Shown here in pieces: positions 1 to 6,716 of a DNA stretch of 17,094 nucleotides; position 1 is the first letter of the stretch; each line of letters opens with the position of its first letter. The notes under the pieces are model-generated. The model saw only the letters and a program-made list of their open reading frames with translations, was not told where the DNA came from and did not search any database. This DNA is from CAZPQV01 sp964588705 (GTDB lineage Bacteria > Bacteroidota > Bacteroidia > Flavobacteriales > Weeksellaceae). The stretch covers positions 1 through 17,094 of the forward strand of contig CAZPQV010000049.1 of assembly GCA_964588705.1 (NCBI GenBank). Direction: 5' to 3'. The position numbers were made by a program, and so were the translations under genes.

Positions 1-661
1 TCACCGAAGAATCTGAAAGAAATTCATCAATTTGTTTTTCGGAGATAATATAGATACGTTCGTTTTCCCTTCTCAATTTCTTTGGATCGGAAAACTCTTG
101 CGAAAAAATCTCATTTCCTTTAAAATCAAAAACTTTGAAATTATTTTTTTGAATTAAATAAACCCTGCCTTCGAAAACCAACAGATCTTTAACCTCATCA
201 AAACTGATCTGAAACGGAAACGAATTGATGATTTTATCTTCTCTGAAATTATACTGCACCAAACGTTTCATACTTTCATCCAGAAGCCAAATCTGCTGCA
301 AATCCTCTGCATAAGCCATTTTTACAAACCCGAATTTCCACAAATCGATTTTCTGAATTTCGTTCAAATTTTGATCTGCAAATTTGATTTCCTGTGCATT
401 TTCTGAGAACATCACAATATTCATCGGATTTTGCACATTATGAATTTTGAATGGCAACGTGAACATCATTCTCCCCTTATGATTTCCCAAAGAATCGTAT
501 TTTGTGAAACTGAAATCTTTGTTTTTATAAAGATAAATATTCCCGTAATCGTCGGCGAAAAGCTCTTTCGTTTCTTTAATTTTGAGGGAATCAAAAGGTA
601 GATTTTTCTGTGCAGAAATTGAGCAGAAAAAGATGACGAATATGAGGTTTATTAATTTCAT
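1..661 (-). CDS. Exported beta-propeller-like hypothetical protein (3' end beyond the window)
   Basis: An open frame runs on the minus strand from an ATG at 661-659 to the left edge, giving 220 codons without a stop, so the C-terminus lies outside the window. It begins MKLINLIFVIFFCSISAQ, a signal peptide with a probable signal peptidase I cut after SISA, leaving Gln at +1. The mature part is a series of short beta-strand units of the type xxIYLYKNxDFSFxKYDSxG, LQQIWLLDESMKRLVQYN and GRVYLIQKNNFKVFDFKGNE. Such alternating strands with a recurring D/N-G turn and 'I-Y-L' core suggest a six- or seven-bladed propeller facing the periplasm. I do not recognise a specific family and assign no function. 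It is separated from the next minus-strand gene by about 200 bases that contain a terminator, so it is probably transcribed alone or with genes to the left. Confidence 0.8.
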   Translation of the reverse strand, partial: MKLINLIFVIFFCSISAQKNLPFDSLKIKETKELFADDYGNIYLYKNKDFSFTKYDSLGNHKGRMMFTLPFKIHNVQNPMNIVMFSENAQEIKFADQNLNEIQKIDLWKFGFVKMAYAEDLQQIWLLDESMKRLVQYNFREDKIINSFPFQISFDEVKDLLVFEGRVYLIQKNNFKVFDFKGNEIFSQEFSDPKKLRRENERIYIISEKQIDEFLSDSSV

Positions 662-701
662 TTTCTACGGTAAATTTACAATTTTTCAAGACATTTCAGA
701 A

Positions 702-734
702 ACCAATAAGTCGCGCCTCTGGCGCTCCGCATTT
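702..734. repeat. Hairpin repeat, copy 1
   Basis: This 33-base unit starts ACCAATAAG and contains the perfect hairpin GCGCC-TCT-GGCGC (713-725). It is an imperfect direct repeat of 753-785, with the same flanks (ACCAATA at one end, ATTT at the other). On the minus strand its core reads GGAGCGCCAGAGGCGCGAC, which closely resembles the element at 4601-4619. It is GC-rich in an AT-rich spacer and looks like a small REP-like intergenic element. Confidence 0.6.
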
Positions 735-752
735 AACTGTACTTTCTGTTCT

Positions 753-785
753 ACCAATAGTCCACGCCTCCGGCGTTTTGTATTT
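753..785. repeat. Hairpin repeat, copy 2
   Basis: Second copy of the unit at 702-734, offset by 51 bases. Its hairpin is ACGCC-TCC-GGCGT (764-776). Relative to copy 1 the outermost pair has changed from G-C to A-T on both arms, so the stem is kept although the bases differ. Confidence 0.6.
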
Positions 786-811
786 TTTATACCAAAACAT
801 CGTCATTCTTG

Positions 812-843
812 AAAAAAAAATAGCGTCCCATTTAGAACGCTAT
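812..843 (-). terminator. Intrinsic terminator of the glutaminyl cyclase gene
   Basis: On the minus strand a 7-bp stem (ATAGCGT at 843-837 pairing with ACGCTAT at 826-820) is followed directly by a run of eight or nine T. It lies about 25 bases after the stop of the gene at 868-1890. Confidence 0.75.
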
Positions 844-867
844 CATGTTTTGATCCGAGCAGTAAAA

Positions 868-1890
868 TTACTTCACAGAAATTTCATAAATCTTATCCCA
901 ATTTTTTCCTGTAACCAGCATATTATCCCCTTTGAAGGCAATTCCGTTCAGAACATCATCGGTTCCTTTAGTGTGTTTTAAGGCCAACTCAGATAAATCT
1001 AACGTTGCCAGAACTTCACCGTTTTCAGGATTAATTTTCAGGATGATTGGCTTCTGCCAAACGTTGGCATAGATATGTCCTTTGTAATACTCAAGTTCAT
1101 TCAGACGATCAAAAGCAGTGGTATTTCCGGCAACTGAAATATACCTTACCAATTCAGATGGATTTTGCGTATTCAGGAAATAGATATTCTTCGTTCCGTC
1201 CGATGCAATCAGGTTTTTGCCGTCATAAGTCAGGCCCCAACCTTCACCCATAATGTTTGGATAAGGAAACTCTTCAATGAGTTTTAAATCAGATTTATTG
1301 TAGATGAAACCTTTTTTATTATGCCAGGTCAACTGATAAATTTTGTCGCCAACAATGGCTAAACCTTCAGAAAAAACATCAGCTGGCTGCGGAACAGAAA
1401 TCGTTGATGTCGCACTTCCCAAAGGATATTTTGCTAATGTTGAAGCGCCCTGCTGTCCACTACTTTCGTAAATTGTATTCCCTTCCAGTTGGAAACCTTG
1501 GGTGAAATGTCCGGTATCATGTGGATATTCTTTAACAATTTCGTAAGTCAGTTTTGCCTCCGGATTTTTTGCAAAAACATTGATGGTAGCATCCTGATTG
1601 AGCACATCGCCGTTTTTCTTTTTAATATTGAAAGTAACCGCATTGTCGCCCAACGTGAAAAATTTATTGTCGATGAAAAGGTTTGAGGTTTCTTTATCGC
1701 CGAAGTTTATAGTAATGCTCTCTGCATTGTCCAGAACACTTTGCGGCAGTTTGATGGCATCTCCAAAATGGTAGCCCTGGCTTTCCATTTCGATGTTGTA
1801 ATCGTTCAGCGTGTTCAAGATTTCCTTGTCTTTATTACAGGAAACGAATATCGTAAAACTCAAAAGCCCTATCAGGAGTTTATTTCTCAT
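868..1890 (-). CDS. Glutaminyl-peptide cyclotransferase (plant/bacterial beta-propeller type), lipoprotein
   Basis: Predicted glutaminyl cyclase (EC 2.3.2.5), which converts an N-terminal Gln of exported proteins to pyroglutamate with loss of ammonia. The 340-residue protein starts MRNKLLIGLLSFTIFVSC; Cys18 is the lipidation site and is followed by NKDKE, an acidic/basic stretch like flavobacterial lipoprotein export signals. Residues about 20-112 form a beta-rich extension seen in Bacteroidota members. Residues about 115-340 are the glutamine cyclotransferase propeller: HFTQGF (128-133), YESSGQQG (141-148), FSEGLA, then MGEGWGLTYDG, LNELEYYKGHIYANVW, and DDVLNGIAF near the end. I chose the ATG at 1890; an in-frame TTG one codon upstream is less likely. 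It has its own promoter (1907-1936) and terminator (812-843). Family assignment is strong; which proteins it modifies is inference. Confidence 0.93.
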   Translation of the reverse strand: MRNKLLIGLLSFTIFVSCNKDKEILNTLNDYNIEMESQGYHFGDAIKLPQSVLDNAESITINFGDKETSNLFIDNKFFTLGDNAVTFNIKKKNGDVLNQDATINVFAKNPEAKLTYEIVKEYPHDTGHFTQGFQLEGNTIYESSGQQGASTLAKYPLGSATSTISVPQPADVFSEGLAIVGDKIYQLTWHNKKGFIYNKSDLKLIEEFPYPNIMGEGWGLTYDGKNLIASDGTKNIYFLNTQNPSELVRYISVAGNTTAFDRLNELEYYKGHIYANVWQKPIILKINPENGEVLATLDLSELALKHTKGTDDVLNGIAFKGDNMLVTGKNWDKIYEISVK

Positions 1891-1906
1891 CAATTTTAAA
1901 TTTTTT

Positions 1907-1936
1907 CAAATTTACGGTTTTGTAGCAAAATTCAAA
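1907..1936 (-). promoter_or_regulatory. Bacteroidota-type promoter for the glutaminyl cyclase gene
   Basis: On the minus strand TTTG (1936-1933), 18 bases, then TAAATTTG (1914-1907), which matches the TAnnTTTG -7 box of Bacteroidota. The predicted RNA would start about ten bases before the ATG at 1890. The -33 element nearly touches the stop codon of the upstream VOC gene. Confidence 0.5.
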
Positions 1937-1941
1937 CCAAC

Positions 1942-2316
1942 TTACAGGTTTTCGCCAAACTGAAGGATATATCCATTGTTATCATAAATGGCAAATTCCC
2001 TCATTTCCCATTCAAAATTCTCGGGTTCATAGCAAACTTTTGCATTTTCTTTCACCTTTTTCCAAAGTTCATCCACATTGTTTACATTAAAATAGAACGA
2101 GCCTGAAAAAAATATTTTTGAATGCAAAGAATGTTCATTCGGTTTTGCAATCATAATCCCAATGCCGTCTCTTGAAAGTGATGCCCAGCCCCAATCGCTG
2201 TTTTTTTCATCAAGATTAAAACCAAGTATTTCGGTATAAAACTTAATGGTTTCATCCATGTCCTGAGTCCACAACATCGGGCGAAGATGGTTGAATTTTG
2301 TGCTTAATTCTTCCAT
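1942..2316 (-). CDS. VOC (glyoxalase/bleomycin-resistance fold) family protein
   Basis: A 124-residue cytosolic protein with one vicinal-oxygen-chelate domain made of two beta-alpha-beta-beta-beta modules. The N-terminal module has the typical HLRPMLWTQDMDETIKFYTE run (His10 is at the usual first metal-ligand position), followed by LGFNLDE and a WGWASLSRDGIGIMI strand. The C-terminal module has FYFNVNNVDELWKKVKE and ends in IYDNNGYILQFGE, where the Glu is at the usual last-ligand position. Members include glyoxalase I, dioxygenases and drug-binding proteins, and the substrate cannot be read from sequence. The start lies 12 bases after the stop of the SRPBCC gene upstream, so the two are probably one operon. 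Confidence 0.85.
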   Translation of the reverse strand: MEELSTKFNHLRPMLWTQDMDETIKFYTEILGFNLDEKNSDWGWASLSRDGIGIMIAKPNEHSLHSKIFFSGSFYFNVNNVDELWKKVKENAKVCYEPENFEWEMREFAIYDNNGYILQFGENL

Positions 2317-2328
2317 TTAAAAGATTAT

Positions 2329-2787
2329 TTACTTTCCTGCTGGAAAACGGTCACGAATCAGATTAAGATTAATGCCATGTTCCAACCAGGCTTTACAACC
2401 TGCCATCACCAAATTGAAACCTCCGGTAGAATCCCGAATCTGCTTCTTCAACTCATCGGTATTTCCACGAAACAAATCGTTCACCACATTTACATAAGTC
2501 TCATTTTCTGAAACCGGTTGAAAAAGAAATATCACGCGTGTCATGTCGTCGTAATTTCCCCAGTCAATTTCTATTTTTTCATTGGGAATAACTTCAGAAA
2601 TTCTCACCGGAACATCAAGATTGTACATTTCCCAAGTCCAAGTAACTTCTTCACCTTCTTCCAGTTTTCCGGAACTTTTAGTGAACCAAAAATTGGTCGT
2701 AATTTCAGGATTTATAAATGCTTCAAACACTTCCGAAACCGGTTTTCTAATGAGCATTCCTGCTTCAGCAAAATTTTGGTTTTCCAT
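2329..2787 (-). CDS. SRPBCC (AHSA1-like) domain protein
   Basis: A 152-residue cytosolic protein formed by one START/Bet v1-like helix-grip fold. The N-terminal GMLIRKPVSEVFEAFINPEI, then TTNFWFTKSSGKLEEGE, the strand VTWTWEMYNLDVPVRI and the final long helix GFNLVMAGCKAWLEHGINL are the usual landmarks of the Activator of Hsp90 ATPase homologue 1-like family. These proteins bind small hydrophobic ligands in a central cavity; the ligand here is unknown. It is the first gene of a likely two-gene operon with the VOC protein and is separated from the other SRPBCC gene upstream by a terminator. The two SRPBCC proteins are only distantly similar, so this is not a recent duplication. Confidence 0.85.
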   Translation of the reverse strand: MENQNFAEAGMLIRKPVSEVFEAFINPEITTNFWFTKSSGKLEEGEEVTWTWEMYNLDVPVRISEVIPNEKIEIDWGNYDDMTRVIFLFQPVSENETYVNVVNDLFRGNTDELKKQIRDSTGGFNLVMAGCKAWLEHGINLNLIRDRFPAGK

Positions 2788-2819
2788 AATGATATAAAAA
2801 TTTTACCCTCTAAAATTAC

Positions 2820-2848
2820 AAAAAAAGAACGCGCCATAAGCACGTTCT
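2820..2848 (-). terminator. Intrinsic terminator after the 2873-3298 SRPBCC gene
   Basis: On the minus strand AGAACGTGC (2848-2840) pairs with GCGCGTTCT (2834-2826) over 9 bp including one G-T wobble, with a 5-base loop, and is followed by a T tract (2826-2820). It sits about 25 bases after the stop codon. Confidence 0.8.
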
Positions 2849-2872
2849 CTTACTATAATATTTCTTAATATG

Positions 2873-3298
2873 TTATTTTTCTACGTAGTCTTTTAGAGAT
2901 TTACTTACGATTTCGTTCCAGCCTTCTTCAAATTTGCTGGTTGCAAAATCAGCACCTAAGTGATCAAAATTTTCAAGACCTTTATGGGTAAGCGTTACCA
3001 TTGTTCCATCTCCATCCGGTTCCAGTTCCCATCTTACTAAAGTTTTATCCTTAGAAAATTCCGGATATGTCCACGAATGTTTCAACTTCGCATTAGGAAT
3101 AATTTCAAGAATTTCTCCGTGATGGTGGAATTTCTGAGCATCACCCGGTTCATAAAAATTGAACTCGTTATGTAAACCAAGTTCAAAATCAGGGATATCG
3201 AAATACCATTCTTTCATTTGCGCTTTATCCGTAAGGGCGCTCCAAACTCTTTCTACAGGTGCGTTAACTCTCTGTTTAACGACTACATTATCGTGCAT
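2873..3298 (-). CDS. SRPBCC (AHSA1-like) domain protein
   Basis: A 141-residue single-domain protein. It starts MHDNVVVKQRVNAPVERVW, followed by ALTDKAQMKEWYFDIPDFEL, which is the classical AHSA1 opening (alpha helix then the WYF turn). The strands EFNFYEPGDAQKFHHHGEI, LKHSWTYPEF and TLVRWELEPDGDGTMVTLTH follow, and the C-terminal helix is FEEGWNEIVSKSLKDYV. This fold gives a hydrophobic ligand pocket; no catalytic residues are defined for the family. The ATG at 3298 fits the fold exactly. It is divergent from the metallo-hydrolase gene at 3419 across about 120 AT-rich bases and ends in its own terminator, so it is probably a single-gene unit. Confidence 0.87.
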   Translation of the reverse strand: MHDNVVVKQRVNAPVERVWSALTDKAQMKEWYFDIPDFELGLHNEFNFYEPGDAQKFHHHGEILEIIPNAKLKHSWTYPEFSKDKTLVRWELEPDGDGTMVTLTHKGLENFDHLGADFATSKFEEGWNEIVSKSLKDYVEK

Positions 3299-3390
3299 AG
3301 CTTTAAGTTTTGATTAATACTCTTTTAAATCATGTATTAAAATTAAACAATATTCCAAATAATTCCAAGTAACCTGATAAATATTTGGTT

Positions 3391-3398
3391 TATTTTTG
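3391..3398 (+). promoter_or_regulatory. Possible -7 box for the metallo-hydrolase gene
   Basis: TATTTTTG matches TAnnTTTG and lies 20 bases before the ATG at 3419. No TTG is present 19-21 bases upstream, so only half of the promoter signal is seen. Confidence 0.3.
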
Positions 3399-3418
3399 CT
3401 GCAATATTTTACAGATTG

Positions 3419-4534
3419 ATGAAAATACTGAAGAGATTGATGATTGTCCTACTTTTATTAATTGCCACTGTCGCAGTTGCCACATACGTTATCACAACCA
3501 GACCCAATTTCGGAAAGACACCATCTGGTGAACGTCTCGAAAGAATAAAAAAATCTCCACATTGGAAAAACGGTAGTTTCCAGAACCTTTCCGAAACACC
3601 GCAGCTGGCTGAAGATACAAATACATTGAGTATTTTCTGGCGTTTTCTGTTCGGAAAACCTGAACGTAAAATTCCCGTGAAAGCATTTCATTTTGAAAAA
3701 ACTGATTTAAAAAATCTGAATCCGGCTCAAGATGTTTTCGTTTGGATGGGGCATTCTTCCTATTACATGCAGATTGATGGAAAGAAAATTCTGGTTGATC
3801 CTGTTTTCAGTGGATATGCATCGCCATTTTCCTTCACCGGACATGCATTTAGCGGAACTGACTTATATACAACGGAAGATATCCCCGAACTGGATTATCT
3901 CATCATCACTCACGACCATTGGGACCATTTGGATTACAACACCGTTCCGAAACTTTTCCCAAAAGCCAAAAAAATTATCACCGGACTTGGAACCGGCGAA
4001 CACCTGGAATATTGGGGCTACAATCCAAAAAATCTGATTGAACTCGATTGGTTCGAAAGTTCAGATTTAGGAAACGAATTTAGAGTAACAGCAGAACCGG
4101 CGCGCCATTTCTCAGGTCGGGGACTGAAACGGAACCAGGCGATTTGGGCAAGTTTTATGTTTGAAACCCCAACTCAGAAAATTTACATCGGCGGCGACAG
4201 CGGTTACGACGATTATTTCAAGAAAATCGGTGAAAAATACGACAGTGTCGACCTCGCCATTTTGGAAAACGGACAATATAATAAAGATTGGCGCTACATT
4301 CATTTCCTGCCAGGCGAAAACATCAAAGCAATGAAAGATATGAACGCCAAACGGATGATTCCTATTCACAGCGGAAAGTTTGCTCTCGCAATTCATCCTT
4401 GGGACGAACCACTGAAAATAATCACCGAGGAAAACACTGAAAATCTAAGAATTATCACCCCTAAAATCGGCGAAAATGTAGATTGGAAGAATGATGATAT
4501 AGTTTATGAAAAGTGGTGGGAAGCGTATGATTAA
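3419..4534 (+). CDS. Metallo-beta-lactamase-fold hydrolase, NAPE-PLD/UlaG-like, membrane-anchored
   Basis: A 371-residue protein with an N-terminal hydrophobic segment (about residues 5-27) that reads as an uncleaved anchor or signal peptide. The MBL-fold domain follows from about residue 90. The metal-binding signature is THDHWDHLD with His165, His167, Asp169 and His170; further ligands are His230 in EPARHFSGRG, Asp260 in IYIGGDSGYD and His317 in MIPIHSGKF. The opening strand FVWMGHSSYYMQIDGKKILVDPVF is characteristic of the N-acyl-phosphatidylethanolamine phospholipase D-like and UlaG-like branch, which hydrolyses phosphodiester or lactone bonds with two metal ions. All expected ligands are present, so it should be active; the substrate is unknown. 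The ATG at 3419 is preferred over a TTG one codon earlier. The gene stands alone, divergent from an SRPBCC gene. Confidence 0.9.
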   Translation: MKILKRLMIVLLLLIATVAVATYVITTRPNFGKTPSGERLERIKKSPHWKNGSFQNLSETPQLAEDTNTLSIFWRFLFGKPERKIPVKAFHFEKTDLKNLNPAQDVFVWMGHSSYYMQIDGKKILVDPVFSGYASPFSFTGHAFSGTDLYTTEDIPELDYLIITHDHWDHLDYNTVPKLFPKAKKIITGLGTGEHLEYWGYNPKNLIELDWFESSDLGNEFRVTAEPARHFSGRGLKRNQAIWASFMFETPTQKIYIGGDSGYDDYFKKIGEKYDSVDLAILENGQYNKDWRYIHFLPGENIKAMKDMNAKRMIPIHSGKFALAIHPWDEPLKIITEENTENLRIITPKIGENVDWKNDDIVYEKWWEAYD

Positions 4535-4570
4535 TAGTTAAATTGGAGAAGTGAGGGGTTGGAGAATGAT

Positions 4571-4591
4571 TGAATTTTTGAATTTTTGAAT
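4571..4591. repeat. Short period-8 tandem repeat
   Basis: TGAATTTT occurs twice in succession and a third copy begins (TGAAT), about 35 bases after the stop of the metallo-hydrolase gene. Just before it, TTGGAGAA occurs twice (4543-4550 and 4559-4566). This is a low-complexity intergenic word with no coding potential. Confidence 0.5.
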
Positions 4592-4600
4592 GGATTGATG

Positions 4601-4619
4601 GAGCGCTGAAAGCGCGACA
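4601..4619. repeat. Hairpin repeat, copy 3
   Basis: GAGCGCTGAAAGCGCGAC, preceded by GG in the wider context, contains the perfect hairpin GCGCT-GAA-AGCGC (4603-4615). Read with 4600 it aligns with the minus-strand core of the element at 702-734 (GGAGCGC...GCGCGAC), and the one stem difference is compensated on the other arm (C-G to T-A). There is no T tract, so it is not a good intrinsic terminator. Confidence 0.55.
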
Positions 4620-4640
4620 GCCAAACCTAAACAGATTTTC

Positions 4641-5342
4641 GTGTTTTTGAAAAAATCACAGTTAAGGAAAACCTTCCTAATATTGCTGCTTTCTCTCTTT
4701 TCGATGAACAATTGTGCTCAAAATAAAAGTACCATGAACCCTAACGATCCAACAAAGCAACTGCTGAATGCTGTAAATAACAATCATACCGAAGAAGTAA
4801 ATACCGCCCTTAAAAACGGCGCCAATATCGAATGGAAAGACAGTCAGAATCGCACGCCATTAATGCTTGCCGTTCGTGCAAAACATATCGAAGTGGCAAA
4901 AATTTTAATTGAAAATAACGCTAATGTTAACGCACAGGATAATATCCAGGATACGCCTTTTCTGTACGCCGGTGCGGAAGGTCTTACAGAAATCGTTCGG
5001 TTGAGCATGCAAAACGGCGCAGATTACACAATATTCAACCGATACAATGGTTCTGCTTTGATTCCTGCCTGCGAACGAGGTCACGTTGAAACAGTTGCAG
5101 AAATTCTGAAAGACAAAGATTTTCCCATCGACCATATCAATCGTTTGGGTTGGACAGCCCTTTTGGAAGCGGTAATTCTTGGACATGGAGGCAAAAACCA
5201 TATTCAGATTGTTGATATGCTGATAAAAGCCGGAGCCGATCTTAACATTCCTGATTTTGATGGTGTCACCTCTCTGCAACATGCTAAAAGAAAAGGACAG
5301 AAGGAAATTGTAAAACTCCTTGAAGCAGCCGGCGCGAAATAA
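4641..5342 (+). CDS. Ankyrin-repeat protein, probable lipoprotein
   Basis: A 233-residue protein (231 if started at TTG 4647) with an N-terminal hydrophobic segment FLILLLSLFSMNNC, where the Cys before AQNKS is a likely, though imperfect, lipobox. Ankyrin repeats cover the rest: landmarks are TPLMLAVRAKHIEVAKILIE, NNANVNAQD, TPFLYAGAEGLTEIVRL, ALIPACERGHVETVAEILKD, GWTALLEAVILGH, IVDMLIKAGADLNIPD and TSLQHAKRKGQKEIVKLL, about six repeats. Ankyrin repeats are protein-binding scaffolds; exported bacterial ones of this size are usually periplasmic and have no enzymatic role. No ATG exists at a sensible place: the only ATG-like options before the hydrophobic segment are GTG (4641) and TTG (4647), so the start is uncertain. 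It ends in a strong terminator and stands alone on the plus strand between the hydrolase and the thiolase. Confidence 0.85.
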   Translation: MFLKKSQLRKTFLILLLSLFSMNNCAQNKSTMNPNDPTKQLLNAVNNNHTEEVNTALKNGANIEWKDSQNRTPLMLAVRAKHIEVAKILIENNANVNAQDNIQDTPFLYAGAEGLTEIVRLSMQNGADYTIFNRYNGSALIPACERGHVETVAEILKDKDFPIDHINRLGWTALLEAVILGHGGKNHIQIVDMLIKAGADLNIPDFDGVTSLQHAKRKGQKEIVKLLEAAGAK

Positions 5343-5348
5343 AATATG

Positions 5349-5377
5349 AGAGTTTCAAATCTTGAAACTCTTTTTTT
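5349..5377 (+). terminator. Intrinsic terminator of the ankyrin gene
   Basis: AGAGTTTCAA (5349-5358) pairs with TTGAAACTCT (5362-5371) around a 3-base loop, a 10-bp stem followed by T5371-5377. It starts six bases after the stop codon. Its 3' arm also holds the -33 TTG of the thiolase promoter. Confidence 0.88.
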
Positions 5378-5391
5378 AATTTGTACTTTTG
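5362..5391 (+). promoter_or_regulatory. Bacteroidota-type promoter for the thiolase gene
   Basis: TTG (5362-5364), a 19-base spacer, then TACTTTTG (5384-5391), which matches TAnnTTTG exactly. Transcription would start near 5398, about 12 bases before the ATG at 5410. The -33 element lies inside the upstream terminator stem. Confidence 0.65.
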
Positions 5392-5409
5392 AGAAAATTT
5401 TAGAAAATT

Positions 5410-6630
5410 ATGGGCAAAAATGCATATATCATAGACGGGACGAGGTCTGCTATCGGGAATTTCAAAGGGCAACTGGCACCGGTAAGAACCGACGATTTAC
5501 TGGCTTCCGTTATTAAAAGTCTTGTTGAGAAAAATCCGGATTTACCACTGGATAAAATTGATGATGTGATCATTGGCTGTGCCAATCAAGCAGGTGAAGA
5601 TAATCGAAATGTGGCGAGAATGTCGCTGCTTTTGGCGGGGCTTCCCGTGACTGTTCCGGGCGAAACGGTAAACCGACTTTGTGCTTCAGGAATGAGTGCG
5701 ATTGCGCAGGCATCAAGAGCCATTAAATCCAATGAAGGCGACTTGTTCATTGCCGGTGGTGTCGAAGGAATGACGCGCGGACCTTATGCGATTTCGAAAG
5801 CTGAAAACGGTTTTGATACGACACAGAAAATGTATGATTCCAGTTTTGGATGGCGTTTCATCAACCCTGAAATGGAAAAAATGTATGGCACCGAAGCCAT
5901 GGGAAAAACCGCCGAAAACCTGGCAGAAATGTATCATATTTCAAGAGAAGAACAGGACGAATTTGCTCTGAACTCTCAGATGAAAGCCAAAAAAGCACAG
6001 GAAAGCGGAAGATTGGCAGAGGAAATCTCTGATATTGTGATTCCTCAGAGAAAATCGGATCCGATTGTGGTGAACAAAGACGAGTTTATAAAACCTAATA
6101 CGACTATGGAAGTTTTAGGTAAACTTCGCGCTGCCTTCGTTAAAGAAAACGGAACGGTAACTGCAGGAAATGCATCCGGACTGAACGACGGTGCTGCAGC
6201 CGTAATCATCGCCTCAGACGAAGCGGTAAAAGAATACAATCTGAAACCAATGGCAAAAATCGTGACTTCTGCGGTAACCGGCACCGAGCCAAGAATTATG
6301 GGAATCGGGCCTGTGGAAGCTACAAAACTAGCACTGAAAAGAGCTAATCTAACACTTGAGGATATTGATATTATTGAATTAAACGAAGCTTTTGCTGCTC
6401 AGTCCATCGCTTGTCTGAAGGAACTGGGAATTGCCAACGATGATCCGCGAGTGAACATCAACGGTGGCGCAATTGCTCTTGGTCATCCTCTGGGAATGAG
6501 TGGAACGAGAATTACGTATTCTGCAGCTTTGGAACTTCAGAAAACGGGTAAGAAATATGCGCTTTGTACAATGTGTATCGGTGTTGGACAGGGCTATGCC
6601 GTGATTCTTAAGAATGTAAGTGAGGATTAA
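5410..6630 (+). CDS. Acetyl-CoA C-acyltransferase (thiolase), PcaF/PaaJ-like
   Basis: A 406-residue cytosolic thiolase of normal length. It cleaves a 3-oxoacyl-CoA with CoA to give acetyl-CoA and a shortened acyl-CoA. The acyl-carrying Cys91 is in VNRLCASGMSA, the NEAF loop is at 325-328, the catalytic His359 is in GGAIALGHPLGMSG, and the second active-site Cys389 is in CTMCIGVGQG. SFGWRFINPEM, GKTAENLAEMYHISREEQDEFAL and IPQRKSDPIVV resemble the 3-oxoadipyl-CoA thiolase branch (PcaF/PaaJ) more than the FadA type, but such thiolases also serve general beta-oxidation. No other catabolic gene is adjacent, so substrate assignment is left open. It has its own promoter (5362-5391) and terminator (6685-6716), so it appears monocistronic. 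It is convergent with csaA. Confidence 0.93.
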   Translation: MGKNAYIIDGTRSAIGNFKGQLAPVRTDDLLASVIKSLVEKNPDLPLDKIDDVIIGCANQAGEDNRNVARMSLLLAGLPVTVPGETVNRLCASGMSAIAQASRAIKSNEGDLFIAGGVEGMTRGPYAISKAENGFDTTQKMYDSSFGWRFINPEMEKMYGTEAMGKTAENLAEMYHISREEQDEFALNSQMKAKKAQESGRLAEEISDIVIPQRKSDPIVVNKDEFIKPNTTMEVLGKLRAAFVKENGTVTAGNASGLNDGAAAVIIASDEAVKEYNLKPMAKIVTSAVTGTEPRIMGIGPVEATKLALKRANLTLEDIDIIELNEAFAAQSIACLKELGIANDDPRVNINGGAIALGHPLGMSGTRITYSAALELQKTGKKYALCTMCIGVGQGYAVILKNVSED

Positions 6631-6632
6631 GA

Positions 6633-6646
6633 TGGAAGTTGGAAGT
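6633..6646. repeat. Heptamer tandem pair
   Basis: TGGAAGT occurs twice in succession two bases after the thiolase stop codon. It is short and low complexity, and is listed because similar tandem words follow two other stops in the window. Confidence 0.35.
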
Positions 6647-6684
6647 AATAACGTGAACACTAAAATTTTTTATAATTAAATAAC

Positions 6685-6716
6685 ATTGCCAAGGTTTTGA
6701 ACTTTGGCAATTTTTT
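6685..6716 (+). terminator. Intrinsic terminator of the thiolase gene
   Basis: ATTGCCAAGGTT (6685-6696) pairs with AACTTTGGCAAT (6700-6711) over 12 bp with one G-T wobble and a 3-base loop, followed by T6711-6716. The T tract runs into the stop codon (6715-6717) of the convergent csaA gene. Confidence 0.88.

Noticed and set aside
1891..1893. TTG start one codon upstream of the glutaminyl cyclase ATG
   Set aside because: The ATG at 1890 gives a standard lipoprotein signal; the extra codon adds nothing. The same reasoning rejects TTG 3416 for the hydrolase.
2329..3298. The two SRPBCC genes as a recent tandem duplication
   Set aside because: The proteins share only the fold landmarks and differ in most residues, and a terminator separates them; ancient paralogy within a large family is enough.
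4601..4619. Hairpin as terminator of the metallo-hydrolase gene
   Set aside because: No T tract follows the stem, and the sequence matches the repeat family at 702-785 instead.
5410..6630. An aromatic-degradation (pca/paa) operon around the thiolase
   Set aside because: The thiolase resembles PcaF/PaaJ but has its own promoter and terminator, and no other catabolic gene is present in the window.
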